A stretch of DNA of 64,000 nucleotides from CAWBCI01 sp963787195 (GTDB taxonomy: Bacteria > Bacteroidota > Bacteroidia > Bacteroidales > JAGOPY01), in the NCBI GenBank assembly GCA_963787195.1, contig CAWBCI010000061.1, positions 62,001 through 126,000 on the forward strand. The letters run 5' to 3'. The notes beneath the pieces are model-generated. The model saw nothing but the letters and a program-made list of their open reading frames with translations. It did not search any database and was not told the DNA's origin. This document shows, piece after piece, positions 8,311 through 16,273 of the stretch. Every line of letters begins with the position of its first letter. The first letter of the stretch is position 1. Position numbers and translations under genes: made by a program.

Positions 8311-10851
8311 ATGAAATTGAGCTTTTCAAAGTTTTTTAGCGGGCTGCTTATTTTATTTGTGTACGCATGCCATGGTCCTGAAAAAAAATCGGTGGAAACC
8401 GTAAATCTTGATAAGGGATGGGTATTTCAATATACTGAAGACGGAAAGTTTTATCCCGCTGAAGTGCCGGGCTGTATACATACCGATCTGATGGCAAACC
8501 ATCTTATAGAAGACCCATATTTCCGTGACAATGAGGCTAAAGTCCAGTGGGTGGGTGAAAAGGACTGGGTTTATGAAAAGAACTTTGATGCTGATGCAGA
8601 ACTGTTCAATTACGATAAGCTTGAATTGATTTTTGAAGGTCTGGATACATACGCGGATGTTTATCTGAATGATACCTTGCTTCTGAAGGCTGACAATATG
8701 TTCCGCGAATGGCTTGTAAATGTGAAGGACAGGATAGTTCCGGGAAAAAATAAACTCAAAATAGTGTTCCATTCACCACTGAAAATCAACAGGGAAAAGG
8801 CTTTACAGCATAGCTACGCTTTGCCTGACGAGAGAGCCTGGTCACGAAAAGCGCCCTATATGTTCGGCTGGGACTGGGGTCCGGTTTTGGTGACATCCGG
8901 AATTTGGAAACCAGTATATTTAAGAGCATGGAATGGTGCCCGAATAGATGCTCTCCGGATTAAAACCATATATATGGATAGTCTCCAGGCTGAAATAAGA
9001 GTGTCTATGGAAATCCTGTCCAAAGCTAACACACAAGCAAGTTGTATTATAGATATTCAGGGGAATAATTCAATTTCTAAAAAAATAAATCTGAAAAAAG
9101 GAAGCAATTTTATTGACATCTCCTTTAATATTGATAAGCCTAAACTATGGTGGACTCACAATTTGGGTGAACCATATTTATATCATTTGAAAGCCCGGAT
9201 TAAATCAGATGGGGATATATTTGATGAGGTTTCGCAATCTTTCGGAATAAGAAAAATAGAGTTAGTTCAGGAAGATGATAGTATAGGCAGAAGTTTTTAT
9301 TTCAGGCTGAACGGTAAAGCCGTATTTATGAAAGGGGCTAATTATGTCCCGCAGGACAATTTTCCGGCAAGGGTGGGGCCTGAACGTTATCACAGGCTCA
9401 TAAGCAATGTCCTGGATGCCAATATGAATATGCTCAGGGTATGGGGAGGCGGGATTTATGAAAATGACTTGTTTTATGATTTATGCGATTCGGCCGGTAT
9501 TCTGATCTGGCAGGATTTCATGTTTGCCTGCACTATGTATCCCGGAGATAGTTCATTTCTTAATAATGTAAAACAGGAAGCCGTCCAAAATGTAAAAAGA
9601 CTCAGAAACCATCCTTGTATAGCTCTTTGGTGTGGTAATAACGAGGTAGATGAAGGATGGAAAAACTGGGGCTGGCAAAAACAATTCAAGTATACGGAAG
9701 CAGAACAACAAAAGATTTGGGGAGATTATAAGGACCTATTTGACACCCTGCTTCCGGAAGTGATCCATAAATATGACGGAACCCGTTCCTATTGGCCAAG
9801 CTCCCCATCTATAGGCTGGGGGCATCCTGAAAGCCTGAAAGAAGGCGACTCACACTACTGGGGTGTGTGGTGGGGGCATGAGCCCTTTGATATATTCGAA
9901 AAGAAGGTGGGAAGATTTATGAGTGAATATGGTTTCCAGGGTTACCCACCCATGAAAACCATCGAAGCCTTTACATTACCCGCTGACCGTGTTATCGGAT
10001 CTCCCGTGATGAAGGCTCATCAGAAACATCCTTTCGGGGAGGAACTTATCAGGGAGTATATGCAAAGGGATTATCCCGTTCCGACTGATTTAGAAACTTA
10101 TGACTATCTGAGTCAGCTAAACCAGGCCGAAGGCATCCGCAAAGCGATTGAAGCTGACCGAAGGGCTATGCCGGTGTGCATGGGAACACTCTACTGGCAG
10201 TTAAATGACTGCTGGCCTGTGATTTCCTGGTCGGGTTTTGATTATTACTATAGAAAAAAAGCATTGCATTATTTTGTAAAGAAAGCTTTCAGAAATGTGC
10301 TCATAAGTCCGGTGGCCGAGGATGGTTTTCTGAATATTTATATCATCTCCGATTTGATGGATACTGTGTCTTCAGAAATGACGATGTCACTTCAGAAAAT
10401 GGATGGTTCAGAACTCTGGCATAAAGATACAATGCTGAATATACTACCACTAAAATCTCTGATATATTTCCGGAGAGCCCTGAATAAATTGGTAGACAAA
10501 AATATGGAAGATAAGGTTTATTTAAAGGTATGGCTTAATAAGGATAATGGAATTCTCAGTGATAACACTTTATATTTCAGTCCTGTAAAAGAATTAAACT
10601 TGCAGAAGCCCATGTTAAGTATTGTTGTGAGCCCGGAAAACAATGTTTACAGTATTCATCTGAATTCTAAAAATCTTGTAAAAAATATTTATCTGAGCAC
10701 TTCTTTGGAAGGTGAATTTTCAGATAACTTCTTCGACCTCTATCCGGGCATAAACCGTGAAATAAAATTCATTCCGGCATATAATAATTCTGCAGAACTG
10801 AAAATAGGAATTCAAACGGTGAATGACTTGTTGTCTGGAAAAAATAAATAA
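8311..10851 (+). CDS. GH2 beta-mannosidase lipoprotein
   Basis: This 846-residue exo-beta-mannosidase releases mannose from non-reducing ends of beta-mannosides. The N-terminus is a lipoprotein signal (MKLSFSKFFSGLLILFVYAC), so the enzyme is exported and lipid-anchored. The motif VPGCIHTDL followed by DPYFRDNE and VQW is typical of GH2 beta-mannosidases. The acid/base is the Glu of GNNEVDEGW (codon 9643-9645) and the nucleophile the Glu of MSEYGF (codon 9925-9927). A jelly-roll domain precedes and a beta-sandwich follows the TIM barrel. The start is set by the -7 box at 8276. It is divergent from the MFS porter gene, with 160 bases between them. Confidence 0.92.
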   Translation: MKLSFSKFFSGLLILFVYACHGPEKKSVETVNLDKGWVFQYTEDGKFYPAEVPGCIHTDLMANHLIEDPYFRDNEAKVQWVGEKDWVYEKNFDADAELFNYDKLELIFEGLDTYADVYLNDTLLLKADNMFREWLVNVKDRIVPGKNKLKIVFHSPLKINREKALQHSYALPDERAWSRKAPYMFGWDWGPVLVTSGIWKPVYLRAWNGARIDALRIKTIYMDSLQAEIRVSMEILSKANTQASCIIDIQGNNSISKKINLKKGSNFIDISFNIDKPKLWWTHNLGEPYLYHLKARIKSDGDIFDEVSQSFGIRKIELVQEDDSIGRSFYFRLNGKAVFMKGANYVPQDNFPARVGPERYHRLISNVLDANMNMLRVWGGGIYENDLFYDLCDSAGILIWQDFMFACTMYPGDSSFLNNVKQEAVQNVKRLRNHPCIALWCGNNEVDEGWKNWGWQKQFKYTEAEQQKIWGDYKDLFDTLLPEVIHKYDGTRSYWPSSPSIGWGHPESLKEGDSHYWGVWWGHEPFDIFEKKVGRFMSEYGFQGYPPMKTIEAFTLPADRVIGSPVMKAHQKHPFGEELIREYMQRDYPVPTDLETYDYLSQLNQAEGIRKAIEADRRAMPVCMGTLYWQLNDCWPVISWSGFDYYYRKKALHYFVKKAFRNVLISPVAEDGFLNIYIISDLMDTVSSEMTMSLQKMDGSELWHKDTMLNILPLKSLIYFRRALNKLVDKNMEDKVYLKVWLNKDNGILSDNTLYFSPVKELNLQKPMLSIVVSPENNVYSIHLNSKNLVKNIYLSTSLEGEFSDNFFDLYPGINREIKFIPAYNNSAELKIGIQTVNDLLSGKNK

Positions 10852-10934
10852 TTTTATTCCACTCATATTCTTAAATTTAGCATATTATTGCTGACATTGC
10901 TTTAAAAATATTGTATATTTAGCATCTCTTCTAA

Positions 10935-10949
10935 ATGATATATATCAAT
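10935..10949. promoter_or_regulatory. Fnr-type half-perfect palindrome at the regulator start
   Basis: ATGATATATATCAAT contains the perfect dodecamer TGATATATATCA (10936-10947) and differs by one base from the Fnr box TTGATnnnnATCAA. It ends one base before the ATG at 10951, where a bound regulator would block transcription or initiation, so it fits negative autoregulation. A TATATTTA -7-like box at 10914-10921 precedes it. Confidence 0.5.
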
Positions 10950-10950
10950 C

Positions 10951-11646
10951 ATGGCAAAATTTGTTAAACTCCAGAACTGCCAGGACTGTAAAAAGAAAAT
11001 TACTCTTTTCGACTTGCTTTCCCAGGAAGAACTGGAGAAAGTAAATGAAAAGCGGTATGAAGTGCATTTTAATTCAGGAGAAACCATTTTCAAACAGGGT
11101 ACCTCACTCACTCATATTATCTGTTTAACAAGTGGTTTATTAAAGATATACCTTGAAGGTTCCAATAAGAAAAATTACATCCTGGAACTTATAAAACCGG
11201 GCGAAACGGTTGGGGGACCGGGGCTTTTTACGGATGACCGACATCATTATTCCGTTTCCGCCTTAGTTGACAGCACTGCCTGTTTTATAGAAGCCGGTGT
11301 TTTCCAGGAACTCCTTCAGAATAACAGCAAATTTGCCATAGAGCTGATTCGCAGAGGGAATTTAAGAGAAATCAGAAATTTCGACCGTATTATTACCCTG
11401 ACTCAAAAACAAATGCCGGGGCGGGTGGCCGATTCTTTATTATATCTTTATAAGGTGATCTATAAGACAAATCCATGTTACCTGACGGTTAACCGTCAGG
11501 AAATGGCCGATATGTCGTCCCTTACTAAAGAAAGCCTTATTCGTGTTCTAAAAGAGTTTAAAGATGCCGGCCTTATCACCCTCGAAGGCAATGAGTTAAA
11601 GATATTGAATGAAAAGGCCCTTCAAAACATCTCGGACAATGGTTAA
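10951..11646 (+). CDS. Crp/Fnr-family regulator with Fnr-like cysteines
   Basis: A 231-residue transcription factor with an N-terminal cyclic-nucleotide-type beta-roll (about 20-140), a dimerisation helix and a C-terminal winged helix. Residues 9-13 are NCQDC, as in the cluster-binding region of E. coli Fnr (HCQDC). C111 in STACFIE sits where Fnr has its distal ligand C122, and C58 is also present, but Fnr's C29 equivalent is missing. The recognition helix (TKESLIRVLKEF) keeps the Glu and Arg used by Fnr/Crp to read TGA/TCA. Fnr-like sites lie at its own start and 107 bases after its stop. It is likely an oxygen- or NO-responsive regulator of the cytochrome genes downstream; cluster binding is inferred. 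Confidence 0.85.
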   Translation: MAKFVKLQNCQDCKKKITLFDLLSQEELEKVNEKRYEVHFNSGETIFKQGTSLTHIICLTSGLLKIYLEGSNKKNYILELIKPGETVGGPGLFTDDRHHYSVSALVDSTACFIEAGVFQELLQNNSKFAIELIRRGNLREIRNFDRIITLTQKQMPGRVADSLLYLYKVIYKTNPCYLTVNRQEMADMSSLTKESLIRVLKEFKDAGLITLEGNELKILNEKALQNISDNG

Positions 11647-11908
11647 AATGTTGATCGAAATTTATATTAATTCTAAATTAAATATTTCGCTTTTTATATG
11701 ATAATTTATAGGTATTCTTATATATTGTATTTCATTGTTTTAAATATTCTTTATTGATATATATCAATACTTGATTGTTTATATATTGATAATTATTTGA
11801 TTTAGATAAATTTTTCCTTGGTATTATTTCATCGTTAAAAAATTCACTACAGATTTAATTGTATCTAATATTGTAGCCAGAAACCGAAACCTTAAAAACA
11901 GTATTTAT
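11647..11908 (+). other. Regulatory gap before the cytochrome operon
   Basis: A very AT-rich 262-base gap with no gene. It contains the perfect Fnr-type palindrome at 11752-11769 and two imperfect -7 boxes: TAAATTTT at 11807-11814 and TAATATTG at 11866-11873. If the first is used, the palindrome would centre about 60 bases upstream of the start of transcription, a usual activator position. Confidence 0.5.
11752..11769. promoter_or_regulatory. Perfect Fnr-type binding site
   Basis: TATTGATATATATCAATA is a perfect 18-bp palindrome whose core TTGATATATATCAA (11754-11767) equals the Fnr consensus TTGATnnnnATCAA. It lies between the Fnr-like regulator gene and the multiheme cytochrome operon, 140 bases before the first cytochrome start. 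Confidence 0.75.
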
Positions 11909-12949
11909 ATGAAGAAGATTAATTTACTATCAATGCTCATTTCGATGGCCATGGTCCTGTCCATGATCACGTTCAGCAGTTGTACTAAAGAAGGTCCGCA
12001 AGGGCCTGCCGGAACTAACGGAGAAAATGGAATCAACGGTACGGATGGTACCGCAACTTGCGGCGCTTGTCATGATATGTCAGAGACCGTTGAAACTAAA
12101 ATCCTGCAATGGGGAAACTCTATTCATGCTACCGGCGGAAATTATGCAAGGAATTCGACGGATTGCGCCATTTGTCATACCAGCCAGGGATTCCGTGAAA
12201 GGGTCCTCACAGGTGCTGATACTACCGCCAGTGTTATTCTTAATCCTTCAAACATCAATTGTTATACATGTCACGACATTCACGACACATATACTGTTGC
12301 TGACTGGGGATTAAGAGTTACCGACCCCGTTACTCTTTTTGTCGGCGGTGCAACTGTTGATTTCGGGAAAGGCAACATTTGTGCTTCCTGCCACCAGGCA
12401 AGGCCGACTCCTATGCCGGATGTTAATAATCCTTCGGGTTTATATAATATCACTAGCAGCCATTGGGGACCTCACCACGGACCACAATCTTCTATGATGA
12501 CGGGTGCTGCAGCCTTTATGGTCGGTAGCGGATATCCTACAACTAATCCTCACATGGATGTAGTCGACAAATGTGTTACCTGTCATATGGCCGATGGTTA
12601 TGGAGCCGAAACAGGCGGACATACCTGGACCATGGCACGCAGTAACGGAGCAGTTAACACAACTGGATGTCTCGATTGCCATCATACTGATGCTGAAGCC
12701 AATCAACACATTACCACTTTAGACGCACAAATTGAAGATATGATGAGTCAGTTGATGACTCTTCTCGTTGCAGATAGTGTTTTTACTGAAAGTGGAAGTC
12801 TTATTACGGGCAATCACCCAAATATTGTAGCCGGTTGCGCTTTCAATTATATTTATGTTGAAGAAGACAGGAGCATGGGACTTCATAATCCTCCCTTTGT
12901 AAAAGCGTTACTGCAGAATTCAATTGATGCATTGCAATCAAGGAATTAA
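11909..12949 (+). CDS. Hexaheme c-type cytochrome lipoprotein
   Basis: A 346-residue exported cytochrome. The signal ends in a lipobox with C25 (TFSSC). A short collagen-like Gly-x-x stretch follows (residues 29-47, GPQGPAG and onward), probably a flexible surface stalk. Six CxxCH motifs start at C51, C86, C118, C158, C222 and C254, with many extra His as possible axial ligands. The C-terminal EDRSMGLHNPPF segment resembles those of multiheme decaheme/DmsE-type cytochromes. No catalytic site is recognised, so an electron-transfer role is the simplest reading. It is the first gene of the operon under the Fnr-type site. Location is probably the outer membrane, but the side it faces is unknown. 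Confidence 0.85.
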   Translation: MKKINLLSMLISMAMVLSMITFSSCTKEGPQGPAGTNGENGINGTDGTATCGACHDMSETVETKILQWGNSIHATGGNYARNSTDCAICHTSQGFRERVLTGADTTASVILNPSNINCYTCHDIHDTYTVADWGLRVTDPVTLFVGGATVDFGKGNICASCHQARPTPMPDVNNPSGLYNITSSHWGPHHGPQSSMMTGAAAFMVGSGYPTTNPHMDVVDKCVTCHMADGYGAETGGHTWTMARSNGAVNTTGCLDCHHTDAEANQHITTLDAQIEDMMSQLMTLLVADSVFTESGSLITGNHPNIVAGCAFNYIYVEEDRSMGLHNPPFVKALLQNSIDALQSRN

Positions 12950-12965
12950 GTAGTATTAATAATAA

Positions 12966-12999
12966 AGAAAAAAGGCTTCAACCTCTGAGGCCTTTTTTT
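12966..12999 (+). terminator. Terminator-like hairpin after the hexaheme gene
   Basis: AAAAAGGCTTC (12968-12978) pairs with GAGGCCTTTTT around a short loop and runs straight into a T tract ending at 12999. It would end or attenuate transcription between the hexaheme gene and the next cytochrome gene, giving more of the first product. Confidence 0.7.
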
Positions 13000-13027
13000 A
13001 TATCTTTAACATTAAAAATATATTCAT

Positions 13028-13396
13028 ATGAAAAAATCTTTATTAATTCTGTCCATGTTTCTAAGCCTTATGGCCTGGCAAGCATGTGAGTACGAGTGGA
13101 TCGAAGTCGATAAACCCGTAATACCCGATGTGATTAGTTTTGCCACTAAAATCCAACCCATTTTTGACAATGACTGTATAGGATGTCATAATCCAGGTGG
13201 TGATAGCCCTGACCTCACTGCGGCCAATGCTTATAATGAGCTGTTCGCCAAAAATCTCATCGACACTGTCGCACCTGACCAAAGCGTTTTGTATATGGAA
13301 GTTGTGAAGGGTGGAAGTATGAATACTTTCACCAAGGATCCCAATGATCCTGTTTGGATCCTCAATTGGATAAAGCAAGGCGCCAAGAACAATTAA
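13028..13396 (+). CDS. Small monoheme cytochrome c lipoprotein
   Basis: A 122-residue exported lipoprotein (signal MKKSLLILSMFLSLMAWQAC) with a single heme motif, CIGCHNPGG. The preceding segment KIQPIFDNDCIGCH is typical of the short cytochrome c-like domain found in Planctomycetes and Bacteroidota. A conserved Met in GGSMNTF is a candidate distal heme ligand. It lies between the hexaheme lipoprotein and the DUF5777 barrel, 33 bases before the latter, so it probably relays electrons at the periplasmic face of the outer membrane. Confidence 0.8.
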   Translation: MKKSLLILSMFLSLMAWQACEYEWIEVDKPVIPDVISFATKIQPIFDNDCIGCHNPGGDSPDLTAANAYNELFAKNLIDTVAPDQSVLYMEVVKGGSMNTFTKDPNDPVWILNWIKQGAKNN

Positions 13397-13429
13397 TAAA
13401 GTGTTGAAAACCCTAAAAATTAAGATTAG

Positions 13430-14353
13430 ATGAAAAAGATTAACATATTCATTATCATGCTGGCCTTGCTGCCTTCCTTGCTTCTTGCGCAGGATGAGGG
13501 AGGAGCTACGAAAAAGGAGAATTCCAATAAAAGTTTGCTGGGATATTGGATTGCCCAGGGAGAATCACCGGTCAGAAGCCCTTTCGCATGCGGATATATG
13601 ATCGATAATGTTACGAGCGTCATTCCTCCAACTAAAACCCTCGAGTTTGTGATACAGCATCGATTTGGAAGTATGGAAAATGGTATTTCCGACCTTTTCG
13701 GTGTCTTTGGAACAGCCAATACACGCCTGGCCTTGAATTATGCATTCACTGACTGGCTTGAACTTGGTTTCGGAACCGCTAAAAATTATAAGATTCAGGA
13801 TCTTCACTTGAAAATTAACCTCTTGCAACAGTCCCGTTCGGGAAAAATCCCCCTGTCACTTACATATTATGGTGACTGGTCATTGGATGCCCGTAACGAG
13901 TCAAATTTTGGTAAAAATTATAAATTTGGAAATAGATTCGCCTTTTTCAATGAATTGATAATTACCCGTGAATTTACCAAATGGTTGACCATTTCAGCCG
14001 GAGCAAGTTTTACCCACTTTAATCAGGTGGATTCGCTTATGGACCATGATAAAATCGCCCTCCATTTTGCCGGTCGTGTTAAGATAAGCCCGCAGTCTTC
14101 TATAATTTTCAATTATGATTGGCCATTAATTGTCAATAGTATAAAAGAATGGCCCACTATCAAAGATCCTGCTAAACCCAACCTTGGATTCGGATGGGAA
14201 ATTTCAACCGGTATGCATGTATTCCAGATTTTTGCCGGAACATCAAACTTTATGGTTCCTCAATACAATGTCATGATGAACCAAAATGACTTTACCAAGG
14301 GCAAAAGCCGCTTCTACCTGGGCTTTAATATTACCAGGCTTTGGAGTTATTAA
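13430..14353 (+). CDS. DUF5777-type outer-membrane beta-barrel protein
   Basis: A 307-residue protein with a signal peptide cleaved after LLAQ and many alternating amphipathic strands ending in aromatic residues (ITRLWSY at the C-terminus), as expected for an outer-membrane barrel. The pattern SPFACGYMIDN, HRFGSMENGISDLFG and TNTRLALNYAFTDW matches the DUF5777 family, which I know as a frequent neighbour of cytochrome c genes in Bacteroidota. Its function is not established. In this operon it could house or anchor a cytochrome, or transport a solute. About 290 mature residues would make a barrel smaller than MtrB-type conduits. Confidence 0.75.
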   Translation: MKKINIFIIMLALLPSLLLAQDEGGATKKENSNKSLLGYWIAQGESPVRSPFACGYMIDNVTSVIPPTKTLEFVIQHRFGSMENGISDLFGVFGTANTRLALNYAFTDWLELGFGTAKNYKIQDLHLKINLLQQSRSGKIPLSLTYYGDWSLDARNESNFGKNYKFGNRFAFFNELIITREFTKWLTISAGASFTHFNQVDSLMDHDKIALHFAGRVKISPQSSIIFNYDWPLIVNSIKEWPTIKDPAKPNLGFGWEISTGMHVFQIFAGTSNFMVPQYNVMMNQNDFTKGKSRFYLGFNITRLWSY

Positions 14354-14379
14354 CATAAATTTTGTACCTGATATTCAAT

Positions 14380-14418
14380 CCCGGGTGCCTGTGCAAGACA
14401 CGGGCACCCGGTTCTTTT
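14380..14418 (+). terminator. Hairpin between the barrel and heptaheme genes
   Basis: CCGGGTGCC (14381-14389) pairs perfectly with GGCACCCGG (14403-14411), followed by TTCTTTTAC. It lies 27 bases after the barrel stop. An upstream in-frame start for the next gene would put this hairpin inside coding sequence, which supports the later ATG at 14449. Confidence 0.6.
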
Positions 14419-14448
14419 ACTACTTCTGCTAAATTAATTGCTTTAGAT

Positions 14449-15414
14449 ATGTTGCTTAAATCAAATCAAATCAAACTTATCTTTCTATCTATCCTTGTTA
14501 ATTTTTTCACAATTTGCGGACTGTTTGCCCAGGATGTTCAAAAACCTGCATATATCGAGCAAAATCAGAAATGTTTCAAATGCCACGGGCATAAAACCTA
14601 TCATTTCTACAACGAAAATATTGAGAGGGAAGTCAAAGACCGTATGAATCCTTACTTCGTAATAGATTCGGCTACATTCTATATTTCTAATCATCGTAAT
14701 CTGGAATGTACCGACTGTCATTCAAGTGAATACGCAAATTTTCCCCACTCAGGTGAACTCCGCATGGAGCCGAAATTATCTTGCCTCGATTGCCATGGCG
14801 GGGATGAAAGTTTTGCAAAATTCCGATTTGAAGAAATTAATGAAGAGTTCCTGAAAAGCGTTCATTCTACCAAACATGATGAAACTTTCACCTGCTGGAT
14901 GTGCCATGACCCCCACCGGTATAAGATAAATGCCCGTTCCGATAAGAATATTAAGGAAGTGATCGCATATGATAATTCGATTTGTCTGAGTTGTCACATC
15001 AATATCGATAAATACCAGCTCATTACCGATAAGGTCAATCCGAATATTATGGAAACCCATTCATGGTTACCTAACCAGGCTTTGCACTTCAGGAATGTGC
15101 GCTGTATCGAGTGCCACGCCGAGCAAAACGACAGCATACTTGTTGCACATGATATCCTGCCCAAAGAATATGCTGTGAAAAAATGTGTTGAATGTCATTC
15201 CAGCAATTCCATCCTGATGGCATCGCTTTACAAATACCAAAGTCAGGAACGAAGGAACAGCATTGGCTTTCTGAACGCGGCAATCCTGAACACCTCATAT
15301 GTAATAGGCGCCAATCGCAACTATTACCTCAATTTCCTGAGCATATTGACTTTTGTCCTTGTCTTAGGGGCTATACTCGTACATACTATTTTTAGAATCA
15401 TCAAAAGAAAATAA
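14449..15414 (+). CDS. Membrane-anchored heptaheme cytochrome c
   Basis: A 321-residue protein with a signal peptide (cut near FAQ, 27-28), a periplasmic domain with seven CxxCH motifs (C42, C87, C112, C149, C179, C219, C246), and one C-terminal helix (about 296-315) ending in RIIKRK at the cytoplasmic side. The start at 14449 was chosen because it gives a clean signal peptide and follows the hairpin at 14380. The b-type cytochrome gene starts 3 bases after its stop, so the pair probably forms a quinol-oxidising complex. This resembles a two-gene version of Geobacter CbcL (multiheme c plus b domains in one chain); the homology was not tested. Confidence 0.82.
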   Translation: MLLKSNQIKLIFLSILVNFFTICGLFAQDVQKPAYIEQNQKCFKCHGHKTYHFYNENIEREVKDRMNPYFVIDSATFYISNHRNLECTDCHSSEYANFPHSGELRMEPKLSCLDCHGGDESFAKFRFEEINEEFLKSVHSTKHDETFTCWMCHDPHRYKINARSDKNIKEVIAYDNSICLSCHINIDKYQLITDKVNPNIMETHSWLPNQALHFRNVRCIECHAEQNDSILVAHDILPKEYAVKKCVECHSSNSILMASLYKYQSQERRNSIGFLNAAILNTSYVIGANRNYYLNFLSILTFVLVLGAILVHTIFRIIKRK

Positions 15415-15417
15415 TTT

Positions 15418-16038
15418 ATGGCATCTATATATTTTTATCCGGTAGGTATCCGGGTCTGGCACCTGATTAATTTGCTTCTGTATATGTTTCTGATCGTGAC
15501 CGGGATAAGTATGCAGTATTCCAGCCAGGAATATGCACTGATCCGTTTCGATTATGCAGTTTCGATACATAATATTTCCGGGATCATTTTATCATTTAAT
15601 TACCTGTATTTTATCCTGTTCAACATTTTTACCAAAAATGGCCGTTATTATAAAATCAAATGGAAAGGTTTTATGGGCAGGATGATGAAACAGGCCCGTT
15701 ATTATATTTATGGGATCTTCGTTGGTGAAAAAGCACCTTTCCCACTAAACGAAAACCGTAAATTTAATCCTCTGCAGAAGATTAGCTATGTGGTAGTCAT
15801 GTTTATTTTCATGCCTGTATTGATCATTTCAGGCTGGGCTTTGATTTTCCCCGAAATGATCTTTGCAAACAGAATTTTTAACACCTCCGGTCTGCACCTG
15901 ACCGACCTCTTTCATATAGTGGCGGGATTTGTAGGCTCATTATTCATGTTTGTCCATGTTTATCTCTGCACCATTGGTAAGCCAGCAGGGACTAACTTCA
16001 GGGCTATGATCAGTGGGTGGCACCAGTCGAATCATTGA
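15418..16038 (+). CDS. Di-heme b-type cytochrome, b561/PhsC-like
   Basis: A 206-residue integral membrane protein with four helices (about 13-33, 50-70, 120-142, 160-182). Histidines in RVWHLIN, SIHNISG, FHIVAG and VHVYLCT sit in or near the helices, giving ligands for two b hemes as in the formate dehydrogenase gamma/thiosulfate reductase PhsC family. It would take electrons from menaquinol and pass them to the heptaheme encoded just upstream. Last gene of the operon; no terminator hairpin is seen after it, only 7-bp tandem repeats before the convergent NapC-type gene. Confidence 0.8.
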   Translation: MASIYFYPVGIRVWHLINLLLYMFLIVTGISMQYSSQEYALIRFDYAVSIHNISGIILSFNYLYFILFNIFTKNGRYYKIKWKGFMGRMMKQARYYIYGIFVGEKAPFPLNENRKFNPLQKISYVVVMFIFMPVLIISGWALIFPEMIFANRIFNTSGLHLTDLFHIVAGFVGSLFMFVHVYLCTIGKPAGTNFRAMISGWHQSNH

Positions 16039-16059
16039 ACATATAACATTTTAGTTCAA

Positions 16060-16094
16060 AGTGTAGAGTGTAGAGTGTAGAGTGTAGAGTGAAG
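16060..16094. repeat. 7-bp tandem repeat (AGTGTAG)
   Basis: Four perfect copies of AGTGTAG (16060-16087) plus one AGTGAAG (16088-16094), between two convergent cytochrome genes. The repeat continues degenerately to about 16105. Confidence 0.9.
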
Positions 16095-16180
16095 AGTTGA
16101 AGTTGGAAAGTTTAAGAGTTGATAATCACTTAGACCTTAGTACTTAATATATAGCACATAATAATAGTACATAAAATGGT

Positions 16181-16222
16181 GACCAACGACCAACGACCAA
16201 CGACTAACGACTAAAGACTAAA
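16181..16222. repeat. 7-bp tandem repeat (GACCAAC to GACTAAA)
   Basis: Six consecutive heptamers: GACCAAC three times, GACTAAC once, GACTAAA twice. The one-base drift along the array suggests stepwise mutation and copying. Same 236-base gap as the AGTGTAG array. Confidence 0.9.
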
Positions 16223-16273
16223 GACTTTCCCGTGCTGCACTGTTTTATTATAGCATCTAATGATTACTAAGCA

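Noticed and set aside
14362..14448. Upstream start for the heptaheme gene
   Set aside because: It would place a terminator-like hairpin inside the coding region and bury the signal peptide behind 29 residues.
11909..16038. Naming the locus a nitrite, tetrathionate or Mtr-type reductase
   Set aside because: No diagnostic catalytic heme (such as CxxCK) or decaheme pattern is visible; only electron-transfer roles are supported.
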